Counted from the stretch's first letter, positions 15,443 through 22,714 are shown. The stretch: DNA of 32,890 bases from DASVLX01 sp035552275 (GCA_035552275.1 DASZLR010000088.1:1-32890); one strand, 5' to 3'. Translations and numbers: made by a program. The notes: a model not told the origin generated them from the sequence alone.

Positions 15443-16429
15443 GTGGCTGAGAACGAAGGACCCGATGGCCCGGCCGAGGATCCCGGCAGTTCCTCGCATC
15501 CCGCACGGCTGCCCGAGCCGGTGAACCAGCAGCCGCTGGATGCCGAGCAACTGCGCCGGTTTCAGGAATTCCAGGAGTTCCAGCAGTTCCAACGGTTTCA
15601 GCAGTACCTGCAGGCCACCCAGGGTGACGGCTTCCAGGCCGCTGGTGGGCAACCGCCGCCGAGCCCGCCGCCCGGCCAGCCACTGCCGTACCCGCCGGCG
15701 CCCTATCCGCCGGCGCCCACGCAGCCAGTCCAGGATGTGGGCTCGCAGCTTGCCGGCGTGCAGCAGCAACTGGTCCGGTTGACCGAGACACAGATCAGGA
15801 TCGACCTCGCGGTCAACCCGCCGTGGTGGCGGAAGTTGTTGCGCAGTCGGCTGATCCGCTGGCTCGTGGCGCTGTTGGTACTGGCGCTGATCGCGATCTG
15901 GGGCGTGCCCGCGCTGATCCAGCACTACTTCGGCGGCAACTCCGGCACCTCGGCCGGCACGCCGCGCCCCAACAGCGTGCTGCAGGAACACGAATACGCC
16001 ACCGGCGTCTACGACGCGGTGCAGTCCGTGTACAAGGCAGTCGCCGACCCCGGGCGGGCGCTGAAGGTGTGCGAGGTGTTCAGCGACAGCGCCCAGCAGC
16101 AGTTCGCCACCGCGAACCACGTCGCCGCCACCGCCAATCCGGCCGCCGACTGCGTGCAGGCGCTGGCGATCCTGCGCGGCCAGATCACCGACCAGGTCAA
16201 CTATGGCGGCGAGGCCGACCCGAACCTGCGGGACCTGCCCGAACCGGGTTCGGGCCAGCAGACGTTCACCGTGCCGTCGTGCTGGGTCAGCGTTTCGGGC
16301 GGGCCGGCGCTGGGCAACTTCACGGTCACCCAGGTGTCCACCGGCCAGTGGGCGATCACCGGCTACACGACCGACGCCACCTGCCCGCCGTCCGCAGCCA
16401 ACACCGCCCCGCCAACACCGACGAGCTAG
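15443..16429 (+). CDS. Gln/Pro-rich single-pass membrane protein, function unknown
   Basis: About 328 aa from GTG 15443 (GGTGAG 5 nt upstream); GTG 15422 is an alternative. The N-terminal half is cytoplasmic: a Gln/Phe-rich repeat (RRFQEFQEFQQFQRFQQYLQ) and then a Pro-rich stretch (PPAPYPPAPTQP). One membrane segment (WLVALLVLALIAIWGVPALI) follows, and the last ~170 residues are outside, with three to four Cys (KVCEVF, ADCVQAL, PSCWVS, ATCPP) that could form disulfides. It is transcribed divergently from rplJ. I do not recognise a family; the external part resembles small NTF2-like lipid/ligand domains only loosely. Confidence 0.75.
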   Translation: MAENEGPDGPAEDPGSSSHPARLPEPVNQQPLDAEQLRRFQEFQEFQQFQRFQQYLQATQGDGFQAAGGQPPPSPPPGQPLPYPPAPYPPAPTQPVQDVGSQLAGVQQQLVRLTETQIRIDLAVNPPWWRKLLRSRLIRWLVALLVLALIAIWGVPALIQHYFGGNSGTSAGTPRPNSVLQEHEYATGVYDAVQSVYKAVADPGRALKVCEVFSDSAQQQFATANHVAATANPAADCVQALAILRGQITDQVNYGGEADPNLRDLPEPGSGQQTFTVPSCWVSVSGGPALGNFTVTQVSTGQWAITGYTTDATCPPSAANTAPPTPTS

Positions 16430-16431
16430 AA

Positions 16432-16452
16432 GTACTACCTATGTAGTACACT
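16432..16452 (+). promoter_or_regulatory. Operator palindrome and -10 of the vapBC operon
   Basis: A perfect inverted repeat GTACTAC-CTAT-GTAGTAC (16432-16449) lies 9 nt before the antitoxin ATG. The overlapping TACACT (16447-16452) is a good -10 placed 6 nt before the ATG, so the mRNA may be leaderless. Antitoxin-toxin complexes typically bind such palindromes to repress their own operon. Confidence 0.65.
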
Positions 16453-16458
16453 GGTCGC

Positions 16459-16731
16459 ATGGTGCAAGTGCCCGTACGCATGCTGAACCAGGACACCGCG
16501 AGTGTCATGGCAAGGGTTGAGCACGGTGAGACGATCGAGATCACCCGGCATGGCAAGGTGATCGGCCGAATCGTGCCGCCGTCATCGGGAGAACTGGACG
16601 ACCTGATCGCCGCCGGCAAGGTCGCACCGGCCACGATCCATGGTCCTTTTGTCGCGCCACGAGGACCGTTGATCTCTGGAACGGAAGCCGGGGAATTGAT
16701 CCGGAACCTCCGTGACGAGGAGCGTTGGTGA
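16459..16731 (+). CDS. vapB: Phd/VapB-type antitoxin
   Basis: 90 aa. The N-terminal part (VRMLNQDTASVMARVEHGETIEITRHGKVIGRIVP) is the DNA-binding Phd/YefM fold. The C-terminal part (GTEAGELIRNLRDEERW) is the acidic toxin-neutralising tail. It overlaps the PIN toxin by GTGA, the usual arrangement for balanced antitoxin/toxin synthesis. No Shine-Dalgarno is visible, which agrees with a leaderless start. Confidence 0.88.
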   Translation: MVQVPVRMLNQDTASVMARVEHGETIEITRHGKVIGRIVPPSSGELDDLIAAGKVAPATIHGPFVAPRGPLISGTEAGELIRNLRDEERW

Positions 16732-17138
16732 TCTACCTCGACACGTCCGCGATCGTCAAGCTGATCCGGCCGGAGCTGGAGAGCGACGAATTGGCGCGGT
16801 GGCTCAACGAACAGATTCCGCAGCCGATCATCACGTCGAAACTGGCCGAGGTAGAGATCCCTCGTGCCCTGCGTCGGGAGGAGCCGGCGCGGCTGGCTGC
16901 CGTGCCCAGCGTGCTGGCGCACATGGATCGGTTCGAGATCGACGACGCCGTCCGCGCCACCGCCGGCGCCTACCCGTTTCGACATTTGCGGTCTCTCGAC
17001 GCCATTCATCTCGCCACCGCAGACCAGCTTGTGGCATCCGGACAAACCATCACTTCATTCGTGACCTACGACCGCAAGTTGGCCAGCACCGTGCAAGAGG
17101 TTGGTTTGAAGGCCGTCGCGCCGGGTCAGCCAAGCTGA
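16728..17138 (+). CDS. vapC: VapC-type PIN-domain ribonuclease toxin
   Basis: 136 aa PIN domain. The acidic metal-binding residues are in place: Asp5 (YLDTSAIVKL), Glu41 (LAEVEIPRAL), Asp91 (LDAIHLATA) and Asp115 (TYDRKL). VapC toxins cut specific RNAs, often tRNA or the sarcin-ricin loop. GTG 16728 overlaps the antitoxin stop (GTGA) and has GAGGAG upstream; a TTG at 16725 is possible. Its stop is 10 nt from the convergent antiporter gene. The active site looks intact, so the toxin is probably functional. Confidence 0.9.
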   Translation: MIYLDTSAIVKLIRPELESDELARWLNEQIPQPIITSKLAEVEIPRALRREEPARLAAVPSVLAHMDRFEIDDAVRATAGAYPFRHLRSLDAIHLATADQLVASGQTITSFVTYDRKLASTVQEVGLKAVAPGQPS

Positions 17139-17148
17139 TCCGGTCGGG

Positions 17149-18735
17149 TCAGCGGATGCTGCCGACGTCGAGTTGGCGCAGCACCCGGTCCACGATCTCC
17201 GGGTCGGCGCCCGGCTCGCTGCGCGCGGACAGCACCGCGCGCCGGGCGGCGGACATCATCTCGGACTGGACCCGCCGGGCCGTCTTGACCCGATCGGCCC
17301 GCGCGGCGTAAGCCTCGCGCCGCTCCTCATCGAGAATGTCCGGGCTGATCCGCATCCCGACGTTGATCAGCCGCCGGGCCAGCATCTCCACCAGCTCGTC
17401 CGGCAGGTCCTCGGTCTGGGTGATCTCCCGCAGCCGGCGCCGGGCGGCCTTGGTCGCCCGCGTCGCCAGGTCCCGTTCCAGGTCTCGCTCGGCCGCGGTG
17501 TCGGCCCGCACGCCCAGCCGGTTGACCAGCCAGGGCAGCGTCAGCCCCTGCACCACGAGGGTGCTCAGCACGACCGCGAACGCGACGAACACGATGACGT
17601 TCCGGGCCGGGAACGGAAGTCCACTCTGGACAGTCAGCGGCACGGCGAGGGCGAGCGCGATGGACGCCACTCCACGCATCCCCGACCACCACATGACCAC
17701 GGTCTCCCGCCAGCCGACCGGGACCTCCATGTCGGAGTGCTTCAACCGGCGCCTGAACCGGGTCAGCCAGGACGCCGGCAGCAGCCACGCCAGCCGGACC
17801 ACCACCACGACCCCGGCGACGATCCCGCCCCAGGCCAGCATCTGGCCCAGCCGGCCGCCGGCCGAGCCGAACACGTTGTGCAGCTCCAGACCGATCAGTC
17901 CAAAAGCGACACCGGTGACCAGCGTCTCGACGATCTGCCAGAACGCGGCGCTGGTCAGCCGGCCCTCGATGTCATCGGCGTCCAGCCACGACTCGGTCAG
18001 GAACAGCGCGGTGACCAGCACCGCGAGCACCCCGGATCCGTGGAAGTCCCCGGCCAGCGCGTAACTGGCGAACGGCAGCAGCAATGACAGGCCGACCTGC
18101 AGCGTGGCGTCGCCGAGCAGCCCCATCAACTTCGCGCCGAGCCAGCCGACCGCGATGCCCACCGCGACCGCGACCACCGCGGACAGCGCGAACTGACCCA
18201 GCGCGTCCGGCCAGGAGAAGCTGCCGGTGACGGCCGCGACGATCGCCACGTTGTAGATCACGATCGCGGTGACGTCGTTGAACAGGCCCTCGCCCTCAAG
18301 GATCGACACCAGCCGCCTGGGCATGCCCAGGGATCCGGCGACGGCGGTCACCGACACCGGGTCCGGCGGCGCGACCAACGCGCCCAACGCCACGGCGGCG
18401 GCGATCGGCAGCCCCGGCACCAGCGCGTGCGCGACCGAGGCCACCGCCACCGTCGTGACGAACACCAGCGCGACCGCCAGCAGCGTGATCGGCCGCCAGT
18501 TGGCCGCGAACTGCCGCCAGGACGTGCGCTGCACCGACGAGTACAGCAGCGGCGGCAGCACCAGCGGCAGGATCAGCCCCGGCGGCACGTTGACGTTCGG
18601 CACGAACGGCAGCACCGCGAGCAGGATGCCCAACGCCGTCATCAGCACCGGCGGCGGCAACCGAAGCCGGTCGCCGACCGGCACCATGATCACCGCGCCC
18701 AGCAGCAGGGCGAACAGCAGCGCGAGCTGGCCCAC
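17149..18735 (-). CDS. Na+/H+ antiporter, CPA1/NhaP family
   Basis: 528 aa. About 12 hydrophobic segments span residues 1-410. The transport core is recognisable: ALGALVAPPDPVSVTAVAG, then ILEGEGLFNDVTAIVIYN, where the ND pair is the usual ion-binding site. A charged cytoplasmic tail of ~110 residues follows (RDLERDLATRATKAARRRLREI). GTG 18735 has only a weak ribosome binding site, and the gene starts 34 nt after rplA, so it may be co-transcribed with it. Likely role: sodium/pH homeostasis. Confidence 0.88.
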   Translation of the reverse strand: MGQLALLFALLLGAVIMVPVGDRLRLPPPVLMTALGILLAVLPFVPNVNVPPGLILPLVLPPLLYSSVQRTSWRQFAANWRPITLLAVALVFVTTVAVASVAHALVPGLPIAAAVALGALVAPPDPVSVTAVAGSLGMPRRLVSILEGEGLFNDVTAIVIYNVAIVAAVTGSFSWPDALGQFALSAVVAVAVGIAVGWLGAKLMGLLGDATLQVGLSLLLPFASYALAGDFHGSGVLAVLVTALFLTESWLDADDIEGRLTSAAFWQIVETLVTGVAFGLIGLELHNVFGSAGGRLGQMLAWGGIVAGVVVVVRLAWLLPASWLTRFRRRLKHSDMEVPVGWRETVVMWWSGMRGVASIALALAVPLTVQSGLPFPARNVIVFVAFAVVLSTLVVQGLTLPWLVNRLGVRADTAAERDLERDLATRATKAARRRLREITQTEDLPDELVEMLARRLINVGMRISPDILDEERREAYAARADRVKTARRVQSEMMSAARRAVLSARSEPGADPEIVDRVLRQLDVGSIR

Positions 18736-18769
18736 CGGAGTCCGGGTTCAGGTGTTCAGGTGGCCGGGA

Positions 18770-19486
18770 TCAGGCCGCGGCTTCCTCGGCCAGCAGGTTC
18801 CGGGTGCGGTTCGGATCGACCGGGATGCCCGGGCCCATCGTCGTGGTGAAGGTGATCCTCTTCAGGTAGCGGCCCTTGGCGGCGGACGGCTTGGACCGCA
18901 GCACCTCGTCCAAGGCGGCGGCGTAGTTCTCCACCAACTGCTCGGCGGTGAAGGACGACTTGCCGATGATCAGGTGCAGGTTGGCCTGCTTGTCCACCCG
19001 GAAGCTGATCTTGCCGCCCTTGATCTCGGTGACGGCCTTCGCCACGTCCGGGGTGACCGTGCCGGTCTTCGGGTTCGGCATCAGGCCACGCGGGCCGAGC
19101 ACTCGGGCGATCCGGCCGACCTTGGCCATCTGGTCCGGCGTGGCGATGGCCGCGTCGAAGTCCAGCCAGCCGCCCTGGATGCGCTGGATCAGCTCGTCCG
19201 TGCCGACCACGTCAGCGCCGGCGGCCTCGGCCTCGGCGGCCTTGTCGCCGGTGGCGAACACGATCACCCGGACCGTCTTGCCAGTGCCGTTGGGCAGGCT
19301 GACCGTGCTGCGGACCATCTGGTCGGCCTTGCGCGGGTCGACACCAAGCCGGATCGCCACCTCGACGGTCGCGTCCTTACGGCTCTTGCTGGTCTCCTTG
19401 GCCAGCCGTGCCGCCTCGACCGGCGAGTACAGCCGGTCCTGGTTGATCAGTTCGGCCGCCTGCAGATATGCCTTGCTGCGCTTCAC
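18770..19486 (-). CDS. rplA: 50S ribosomal protein L1
   Basis: 238 aa from GTG 19486 (AAAGGA 8 nt upstream, giving the usual KRSKAYLQAAELI start); GTG 19492 is an alternative two codons earlier. L1 hallmarks are clear: TVSLPNGTGKTVRVIVFA, GRIARVLGPRGLMPNPKTGTVTPDV, KGGKISFRVDKQ, FTTTMGPGIPVDP. It binds 23S rRNA at the E-site stalk and, in other bacteria, represses its own rplK-rplA mRNA. Here rplK is not present upstream; the gene follows nusG directly after a 102-nt gap. Confidence 0.97.
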   Translation of the reverse strand: MKRSKAYLQAAELINQDRLYSPVEAARLAKETSKSRKDATVEVAIRLGVDPRKADQMVRSTVSLPNGTGKTVRVIVFATGDKAAEAEAAGADVVGTDELIQRIQGGWLDFDAAIATPDQMAKVGRIARVLGPRGLMPNPKTGTVTPDVAKAVTEIKGGKISFRVDKQANLHLIIGKSSFTAEQLVENYAAALDEVLRSKPSAAKGRYLKRITFTTTMGPGIPVDPNRTRNLLAEEAAA

Positions 19487-19588
19487 TTCCACTGTCCTTT
19501 GCTCATCGTGGATCAGTTGTGGTGCGGACCAGCGCCTGGCCCTCCCACGGTGTGTCGTCCAACCAGTTCAACCAGATTGAACCGATTC
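19487..19588 (-). promoter_or_regulatory. nusG-rplA gap with leader-like hairpin where rplK would be expected
   Basis: This stretch replaces the ~430-bp rplK gene found here in most bacteria. It holds a 7-bp hairpin (GGGCCAG-GCG-CTGGTCC on the minus strand, 19526-19542) preceded by CCGTGGGA, and an AT-richer patch next to nusG. ATG 19506 opens a 7-codon frame whose TGA overlaps the rplA GTG start (GTGA). The hairpin could be part of an L1-binding leader. I see no L11 coding remnant. Confidence 0.5.
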
Positions 19589-20428
19589 TCAGATCTTCGA
19601 GACCTGGTTGAACGACAGCTCGACCGGGGTCTCCCGGCCGAAGATCGATACCAGCACCTTCAGCTTCTGGTTGTCCGCGCTGACCTCGTTGATCGTCGCG
19701 GGCAGGGTGGCGAACGGCCCGTCCATCACCGTGACCGACTCGCCGACCTCGAAGTCGACCTCGATGACCGGCTTGGACGCGGCCGTCGTGGACGGCTTGC
19801 CGCCCGCCGCCTTGGCCGGCTGCTCCACCTGCGGCAGCAGGAACTTCAGCACTTCGTCCAGGGTCAGCGGTGACGGTTTGGTGGTCGCGCCGACGAACCC
19901 GGTCACGCCCGGGGTGTTGCGCACCGCGCTCCACGAGGAGTCGATGAGATCCATCCGAACCAGGATGTAGCCGGGCAGCACCTTGCGCTGCACCTGCTTG
20001 CGCTGGCCGTTCTTGATCTCGGTGACCTGCTCGGTGGGCACCTCGACCTGGAAGATGTAGTCCTCCATGTCGAGGGTCTGGATGCGGGTCTCCAGGTTGG
20101 TCTTGACCTTGTTCTCGTAGCCGGCATACGAATGCACGACGTACCACTCGCCGGGGGCCCGCTGCAGGGCCTTCCGCAGCTCGGCGGCCGGGTCCTCCGG
20201 CTCGTCGTGGATGTCGGGCTCGGCGCCGGGCTCGGTGTCGGGCTCGGCGTCGGACGCACTGTCCGGCCCGTCCTGCTCGGACTCGCCGTCCTGCTCGGAT
20301 TCGGAGGCCTGGTCGGGCTCGGGCTCGGTGACCTGCGGCTCGGTGACCTGCTCGGCAGACGCCTCGGCCTCGGCCGGCTCGACGTCCGGGCGATCCTGGT
20401 CGTCGGCTGCGCTGTTCTCGGAGGTCAC
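19589..20428 (-). CDS. nusG: Transcription termination/antitermination factor NusG
   Basis: 279 aa from GTG 20428. Residues ~1-95 form an acidic Glu/Asp/Ser-rich arm with a short repeat (SEQDGESEQDG); such acidic extensions are known in actinobacterial NusG. The NGN domain follows (WYVVHSYAGYENKVKTNLE, RKVLPGYILVRMDLID, NTPGVTGFVG). A C-terminal KOW domain ends the protein (GESVTVMDGPFATLPATINEV). It binds RNA polymerase and Rho/ribosome. The frame stays open upstream to 21073, but that part is secE and tRNA-Trp read out of frame. The ribosome binding site (GGAAAGGAAG) is 11-12 nt away, a little far. Confidence 0.95.
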   Translation of the reverse strand: MTSENSAADDQDRPDVEPAEAEASAEQVTEPQVTEPEPDQASESEQDGESEQDGPDSASDAEPDTEPGAEPDIHDEPEDPAAELRKALQRAPGEWYVVHSYAGYENKVKTNLETRIQTLDMEDYIFQVEVPTEQVTEIKNGQRKQVQRKVLPGYILVRMDLIDSSWSAVRNTPGVTGFVGATTKPSPLTLDEVLKFLLPQVEQPAKAAGGKPSTTAASKPVIEVDFEVGESVTVMDGPFATLPATINEVSADNQKLKVLVSIFGRETPVELSFNQVSKI

Positions 20429-20481
20429 GGTCGGTTTCGCTTCCTTTCCTTGCGGTCGTGGGTGGGCTCGCGCGCCGGCTG

Positions 20482-20958
20482 TCAGCCGAACACCCAGAAA
20501 ACGCCCTTGGCGAACAGGGTGTCCAGCCCGAACACGACCGCCACGATCACCGAGACGAAGATCAGCACCACCACGGTGTAGGTGATCTGCTGCTTGCGTG
20601 TCGGCCAGATGACCTTGCGCAGCTCGCCGACGACTTCGCGGAGGAACCGAGCCCCCCGCTTCACCAGCGACGGACGCTTCTGCCGGCGATCGCGCGTCGG
20701 AGTCGGCCGGCCCTTGGTCGCGCTGTCCCGGTCCGCGTCGGCCTTCGTCGCCGACTTGGCTGCCGCCTTGGTCTTGGCGCCGGCCTTCTCCACCGGCTTG
20801 GCGACGGTCTTCTCGGCCGCCTTGCCCTTCGGCGGAGCCGTCGTCCGAGCTGCCGCGTCCCGGGCGGAGGCGCGCCGCTCGCGCCGCGCGGCGGCCGTGA
20901 CCGGACGGGCAGTGCCGTCCCGCTCCTCCGGCCGCTGCTGCTCGCCGTCGTCGCTCAC
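20482..20958 (-). CDS. secE: Preprotein translocase subunit SecE
   Basis: 158 aa, longer than the minimal SecE because of a ~90-residue N-terminal arm rich in Ala/Lys/Arg. The conserved core is at the C-terminus: RFLREVVGELRKVIWPTRKQ, then one membrane helix (TYTVVVLIFVSVIVAVVFGLD). It clamps SecY in the translocon. It lies directly after tRNA-Trp and 53 nt before nusG. Confidence 0.95.
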   Translation of the reverse strand: MSDDGEQQRPEERDGTARPVTAAARRERRASARDAAARTTAPPKGKAAEKTVAKPVEKAGAKTKAAAKSATKADADRDSATKGRPTPTRDRRQKRPSLVKRGARFLREVVGELRKVIWPTRKQQITYTVVVLIFVSVIVAVVFGLDTLFAKGVFWVFG

Positions 20959-20982
20959 TTCCGCCTCCTAGCTTCATTGACG

Positions 20983-21055
<73 letters not shown>

Positions 21056-21070
21056 TTGGCGGACAGATCT

Positions 21071-21101
21071 CACCGTCCCCAGAAGTCACCTGGGGACGGT
21101 G
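21071..21101 (-). terminator. Strong hairpin between the had unit and tRNA-Trp
   Basis: Perfect 12-bp stem CACCGTCCCCAG/CTGGGGACGGTG with a 7-nt loop, 16 nt before the 5' end of tRNA-Trp. There is no T-run. It may terminate readthrough from hadAB or act as a processing signal before the tRNA. Confidence 0.6.
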
Positions 21102-21186
21102 CCCTGCGTACCAAGTCCCAAAGTGTACGGCACGCCCAGTGGCCGGCTCCAATGACATCGCTTCCGGCGTCACATCCTCCCCGACA

Positions 21187-21214
21187 GCCGCCCGATCGCG
21201 GTCAGTCGGGCGGC
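21187..21214 (-). terminator. Hairpin at the end of the hadA-hadB-small ORF unit
   Basis: Perfect 9-bp stem GCCGCCCGA/TCGGGCGGC with a 10-nt loop that spans the stop codon of the small ORF (21202-21204). Its position right at the gene end supports a terminator. No T-run follows. Confidence 0.6.
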
Positions 21215-21348
21215 ACCCCGGATCGGTCATGGAGCGACTGATCGATGCGGTCGCGGTCGGCATCCCACTCCGAATCGACTGGGCCATCGAACAGTTCGGC
21301 GACTTCGGCGTAGGTGCGCCAGGTTCGCGGAGCGGTCGGGTCGGTCAC
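21202..21348 (-). CDS. Small acidic 48-aa ORF overlapping hadB
   Basis: A GTG at 21348 overlaps the hadB stop by GTGA, the same coupling used throughout this window, and the frame runs 48 codons to a TGA inside a hairpin. The product starts VTDPTAPRTWRTYAEVAELF, is acidic, and reads like real protein (Trp10, Tyr13, Trp28; a helix-like DADRDRIDQSL). It has no membrane segment or Cys. There is no separate ribosome binding site, so translation would depend on hadB. Family not recognised; mycobacterial operons have hadC after hadB, and this ORF is not a hadC fragment that I can recognise. Confidence 0.5.
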   Translation of the reverse strand: MTDPTAPRTWRTYAEVAELFDGPVDSEWDADRDRIDQSLHDRSGVPPD

Positions 21349-21782
21349 GGCAGGCGGACGATGGCGGTTGGGCGGCCGAGCACGGTCCTGCCGTCGAACA
21401 CGGCGGTGATCTCCACCTTCACCGTGCCGTCGGCACTCTTCTCGGTGATCTTTCCGGCCAGTTCGACGGTCGCCCCGGAATCGTCGTTGGGCACCACGAC
21501 CGGGCGGGTGAACTTGGTGCTGAACCCGATTACGGCGGCCGGGTCGCCGGCCCAGTCGGTGACCAGTCGGCCGGCGAGCGCCATGGTGAGCATTCCGTGC
21601 GCGATCACGTTCGGCAGGCCGACGTCGGCGGCGATCTTCTCGTTCCAGTGGATCGGGTTGAAGTCCAGCGAGGCGCCCGCGTAGCGCACCAGGTCAGCGC
21701 GGGTGATGGTGACCGTCAGCGGCGGCAGCTGATCTCCCACGGACACGTCGGCGAAGGTCACCGGGGCGGTCGGGGCGGCCAT
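21345..21782 (-). CDS. hadB: (3R)-hydroxyacyl-ACP dehydratase subunit HadB
   Basis: 145 aa MaoC-like hot-dog protein. The hydratase-2 catalytic signature is present (YAGASLDFNPIHWNEKIA, Asp and His), so this is the catalytic partner. A second conserved block is VIAHGMLTMALAGRLV. It dehydrates 3-hydroxyacyl-ACP in FAS-II-like chain elongation together with HadA. ATG 21782 (TGATG overlap with hadA, GGGGAG 7 nt upstream) is preferred over the adjacent GTG 21785. Confidence 0.93.
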   Translation of the reverse strand: MAAPTAPVTFADVSVGDQLPPLTVTITRADLVRYAGASLDFNPIHWNEKIAADVGLPNVIAHGMLTMALAGRLVTDWAGDPAAVIGFSTKFTRPVVVPNDDSGATVELAGKITEKSADGTVKVEITAVFDGRTVLGRPTAIVRLP

Positions 21783-22228
21783 CACTCGGCTCCCCGCGCG
21801 ACCAGCAGCGCATTCGACTCGACGACGTGCTCACCGGACTCGGTGCTGATATCGACGCGAACGGTGAGGAAGTCGTTGCCGGCGCGGGCCATGATCTTGG
21901 CGATGGTGGCGACCAGCACCAGGGTGTCGCCTGCGGTGATCGGCCGGCGGTAGTGGAAACCCTGCTCGCCGTGCACGACCCGGCTCCAGTCCAGACCAAG
22001 CTGCGGGTCGGCGACGATGTCCTCGATGGCCTTGAGATTGATGATCGTCGGGAAGGTGGGCGGCGCCACCACATCGGCATGGCCAGCCGCGCGCGCGGCG
22101 GTCACATCCCGACACAGCGGGTTGCCGTCGCCGATCGCGTCGGCGAACTCGCGGATCTTCTCGCGGCTGACGCGGTACGGCGCGCTGGGCGGATAGGACC
22201 GCCCCACGAACGACTCATCCAGAGGCAT
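21782..22228 (-). CDS. hadA: (3R)-hydroxyacyl-ACP dehydratase subunit HadA
   Basis: 148 aa hot-dog fold protein of the FAS1-like dehydratase type. The N-terminal region (SREKIREFADAIGDGNPLCRD) and PPTFPTIINLK are characteristic of HadA/HadC; the catalytic Asp-His pair of HadB is missing, so it should supply substrate binding in a HadAB heterodimer. It has no Shine-Dalgarno; a TAGCCT box lies 6 nt before the ATG, which suggests a leaderless mRNA. Confidence 0.92.
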   Translation of the reverse strand: MPLDESFVGRSYPPSAPYRVSREKIREFADAIGDGNPLCRDVTAARAAGHADVVAPPTFPTIINLKAIEDIVADPQLGLDWSRVVHGEQGFHYRRPITAGDTLVLVATIAKIMARAGNDFLTVRVDISTESGEHVVESNALLVARGAE

Positions 22229-22234
22229 CGGCGC

Positions 22235-22240
22235 AGGCTA
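22235..22240 (-). promoter_or_regulatory. Candidate -10 box of a leaderless hadA promoter
   Basis: TAGCCT (TANNNT) on the minus strand is separated from the hadA ATG by 6 nt (GCGCCG), the geometry of actinobacterial leaderless promoters. It lies within the 21-nt gap behind rpmG. A small inverted repeat ACCCGC/GCGGGT (22240-22258) spans the rpmG stop next to it. Confidence 0.4.
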
Positions 22241-22249
22241 CCCGCGTCG

Positions 22250-22414
22250 TCAGCGGGTTTCCTTGTGCGCCCGGTGCGTGCCGCAGTTCGGGCAGAACTT
22301 CTTCAGCTCCAAGCGATCCGGGTCATTGCGCCGGTTCTTCTTGGTGATGTAGTTGCGGTGCTTGCACTCTTCGCACGCCAAGGTGATCTTCGGTCGCACA
22401 TCGGTCGCCGCCAT
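22250..22414 (-). CDS. rpmG: 50S ribosomal protein L33, zinc-binding type
   Basis: 54 aa, normal length. Two CxxC pairs (CEEC at ~14-17 and CPNC) mark the zinc-binding (C+) form of L33. ATG 22414 follows GGAGGAGAG. The open frame upstream is intergenic repeat sequence. It heads the rpmG-hadA-hadB block just after two tRNA genes. Confidence 0.96.
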   Translation of the reverse strand: MAATDVRPKITLACEECKHRNYITKKNRRNDPDRLELKKFCPNCGTHRAHKETR

Positions 22415-22455
22415 GGTCCACTCTCCTCCGCCGGGGGTCCGGGGCTTCTCACCAA

Positions 22456-22519
22456 CCCAGCCCCAGGCTGGGGGTCCGGGGGCTTGCCCCCGGCTGGGGT
22501 GTGGGGGCTCGGCCCCCAC
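22456..22519. repeat. Cluster of GC-rich palindromes upstream of rpmG
   Basis: Within ~65 bp there are three inverted repeats: CCCAGCC-CCA-GGCTGGG (about 22456-22472), CCGGGGGC-TT-GCCCCCGG (22476-22493) and GTGGGGGC-TCG-GCCCCCAC (22501-22519). They resemble the intergenic GC palindromes scattered in many actinomycete genomes. Here they lie between tRNA-Met and rpmG and could stop the tRNA transcript. Confidence 0.7.
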
Positions 22520-22576
22520 AGGTTATGCGAGGCGCGAAGGCTCGCGCTTTCCGCGAGCACACGTGCCCCAGCGACG

Positions 22577-22649
22577 TAGCGGTGGCCGGACTTGAACCGG
22601 CGACACAGCGATTATGAGCCGCTTGCTCTACCAGCTGAGCTACACCGCC
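22577..22649 (-). tRNA. tRNA-Met (CAU, elongator-like)
   Basis: 73 nt. Acceptor GGCGGTG pairs with CACCGCT (last pair G-U), the anticodon loop is CTCATAA (CAT) on stem AGCGG/TCGCT, and the T-arm is GCCGG-TTCAAGT-CCGGC. It lacks the C1:A72 mismatch and GGG/CCC anticodon stem of initiator tRNA, so it is elongator Met. CAU could also mark a tRNA-Ile modified by TilS, which sequence alone does not settle. Confidence 0.9.
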
Positions 22650-22714
22650 GCACATGACGACGCCGCGATGTACGCGTCCGACGCTGCTGCGACGGTACAC
22701 CGCGGCGGTCATGG

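Noticed and set aside
21187..21214. Repeats here as part of a CRISPR or attachment site
   Set aside because: A single hairpin only, with no spacing pattern or integrase; a terminator explains it.
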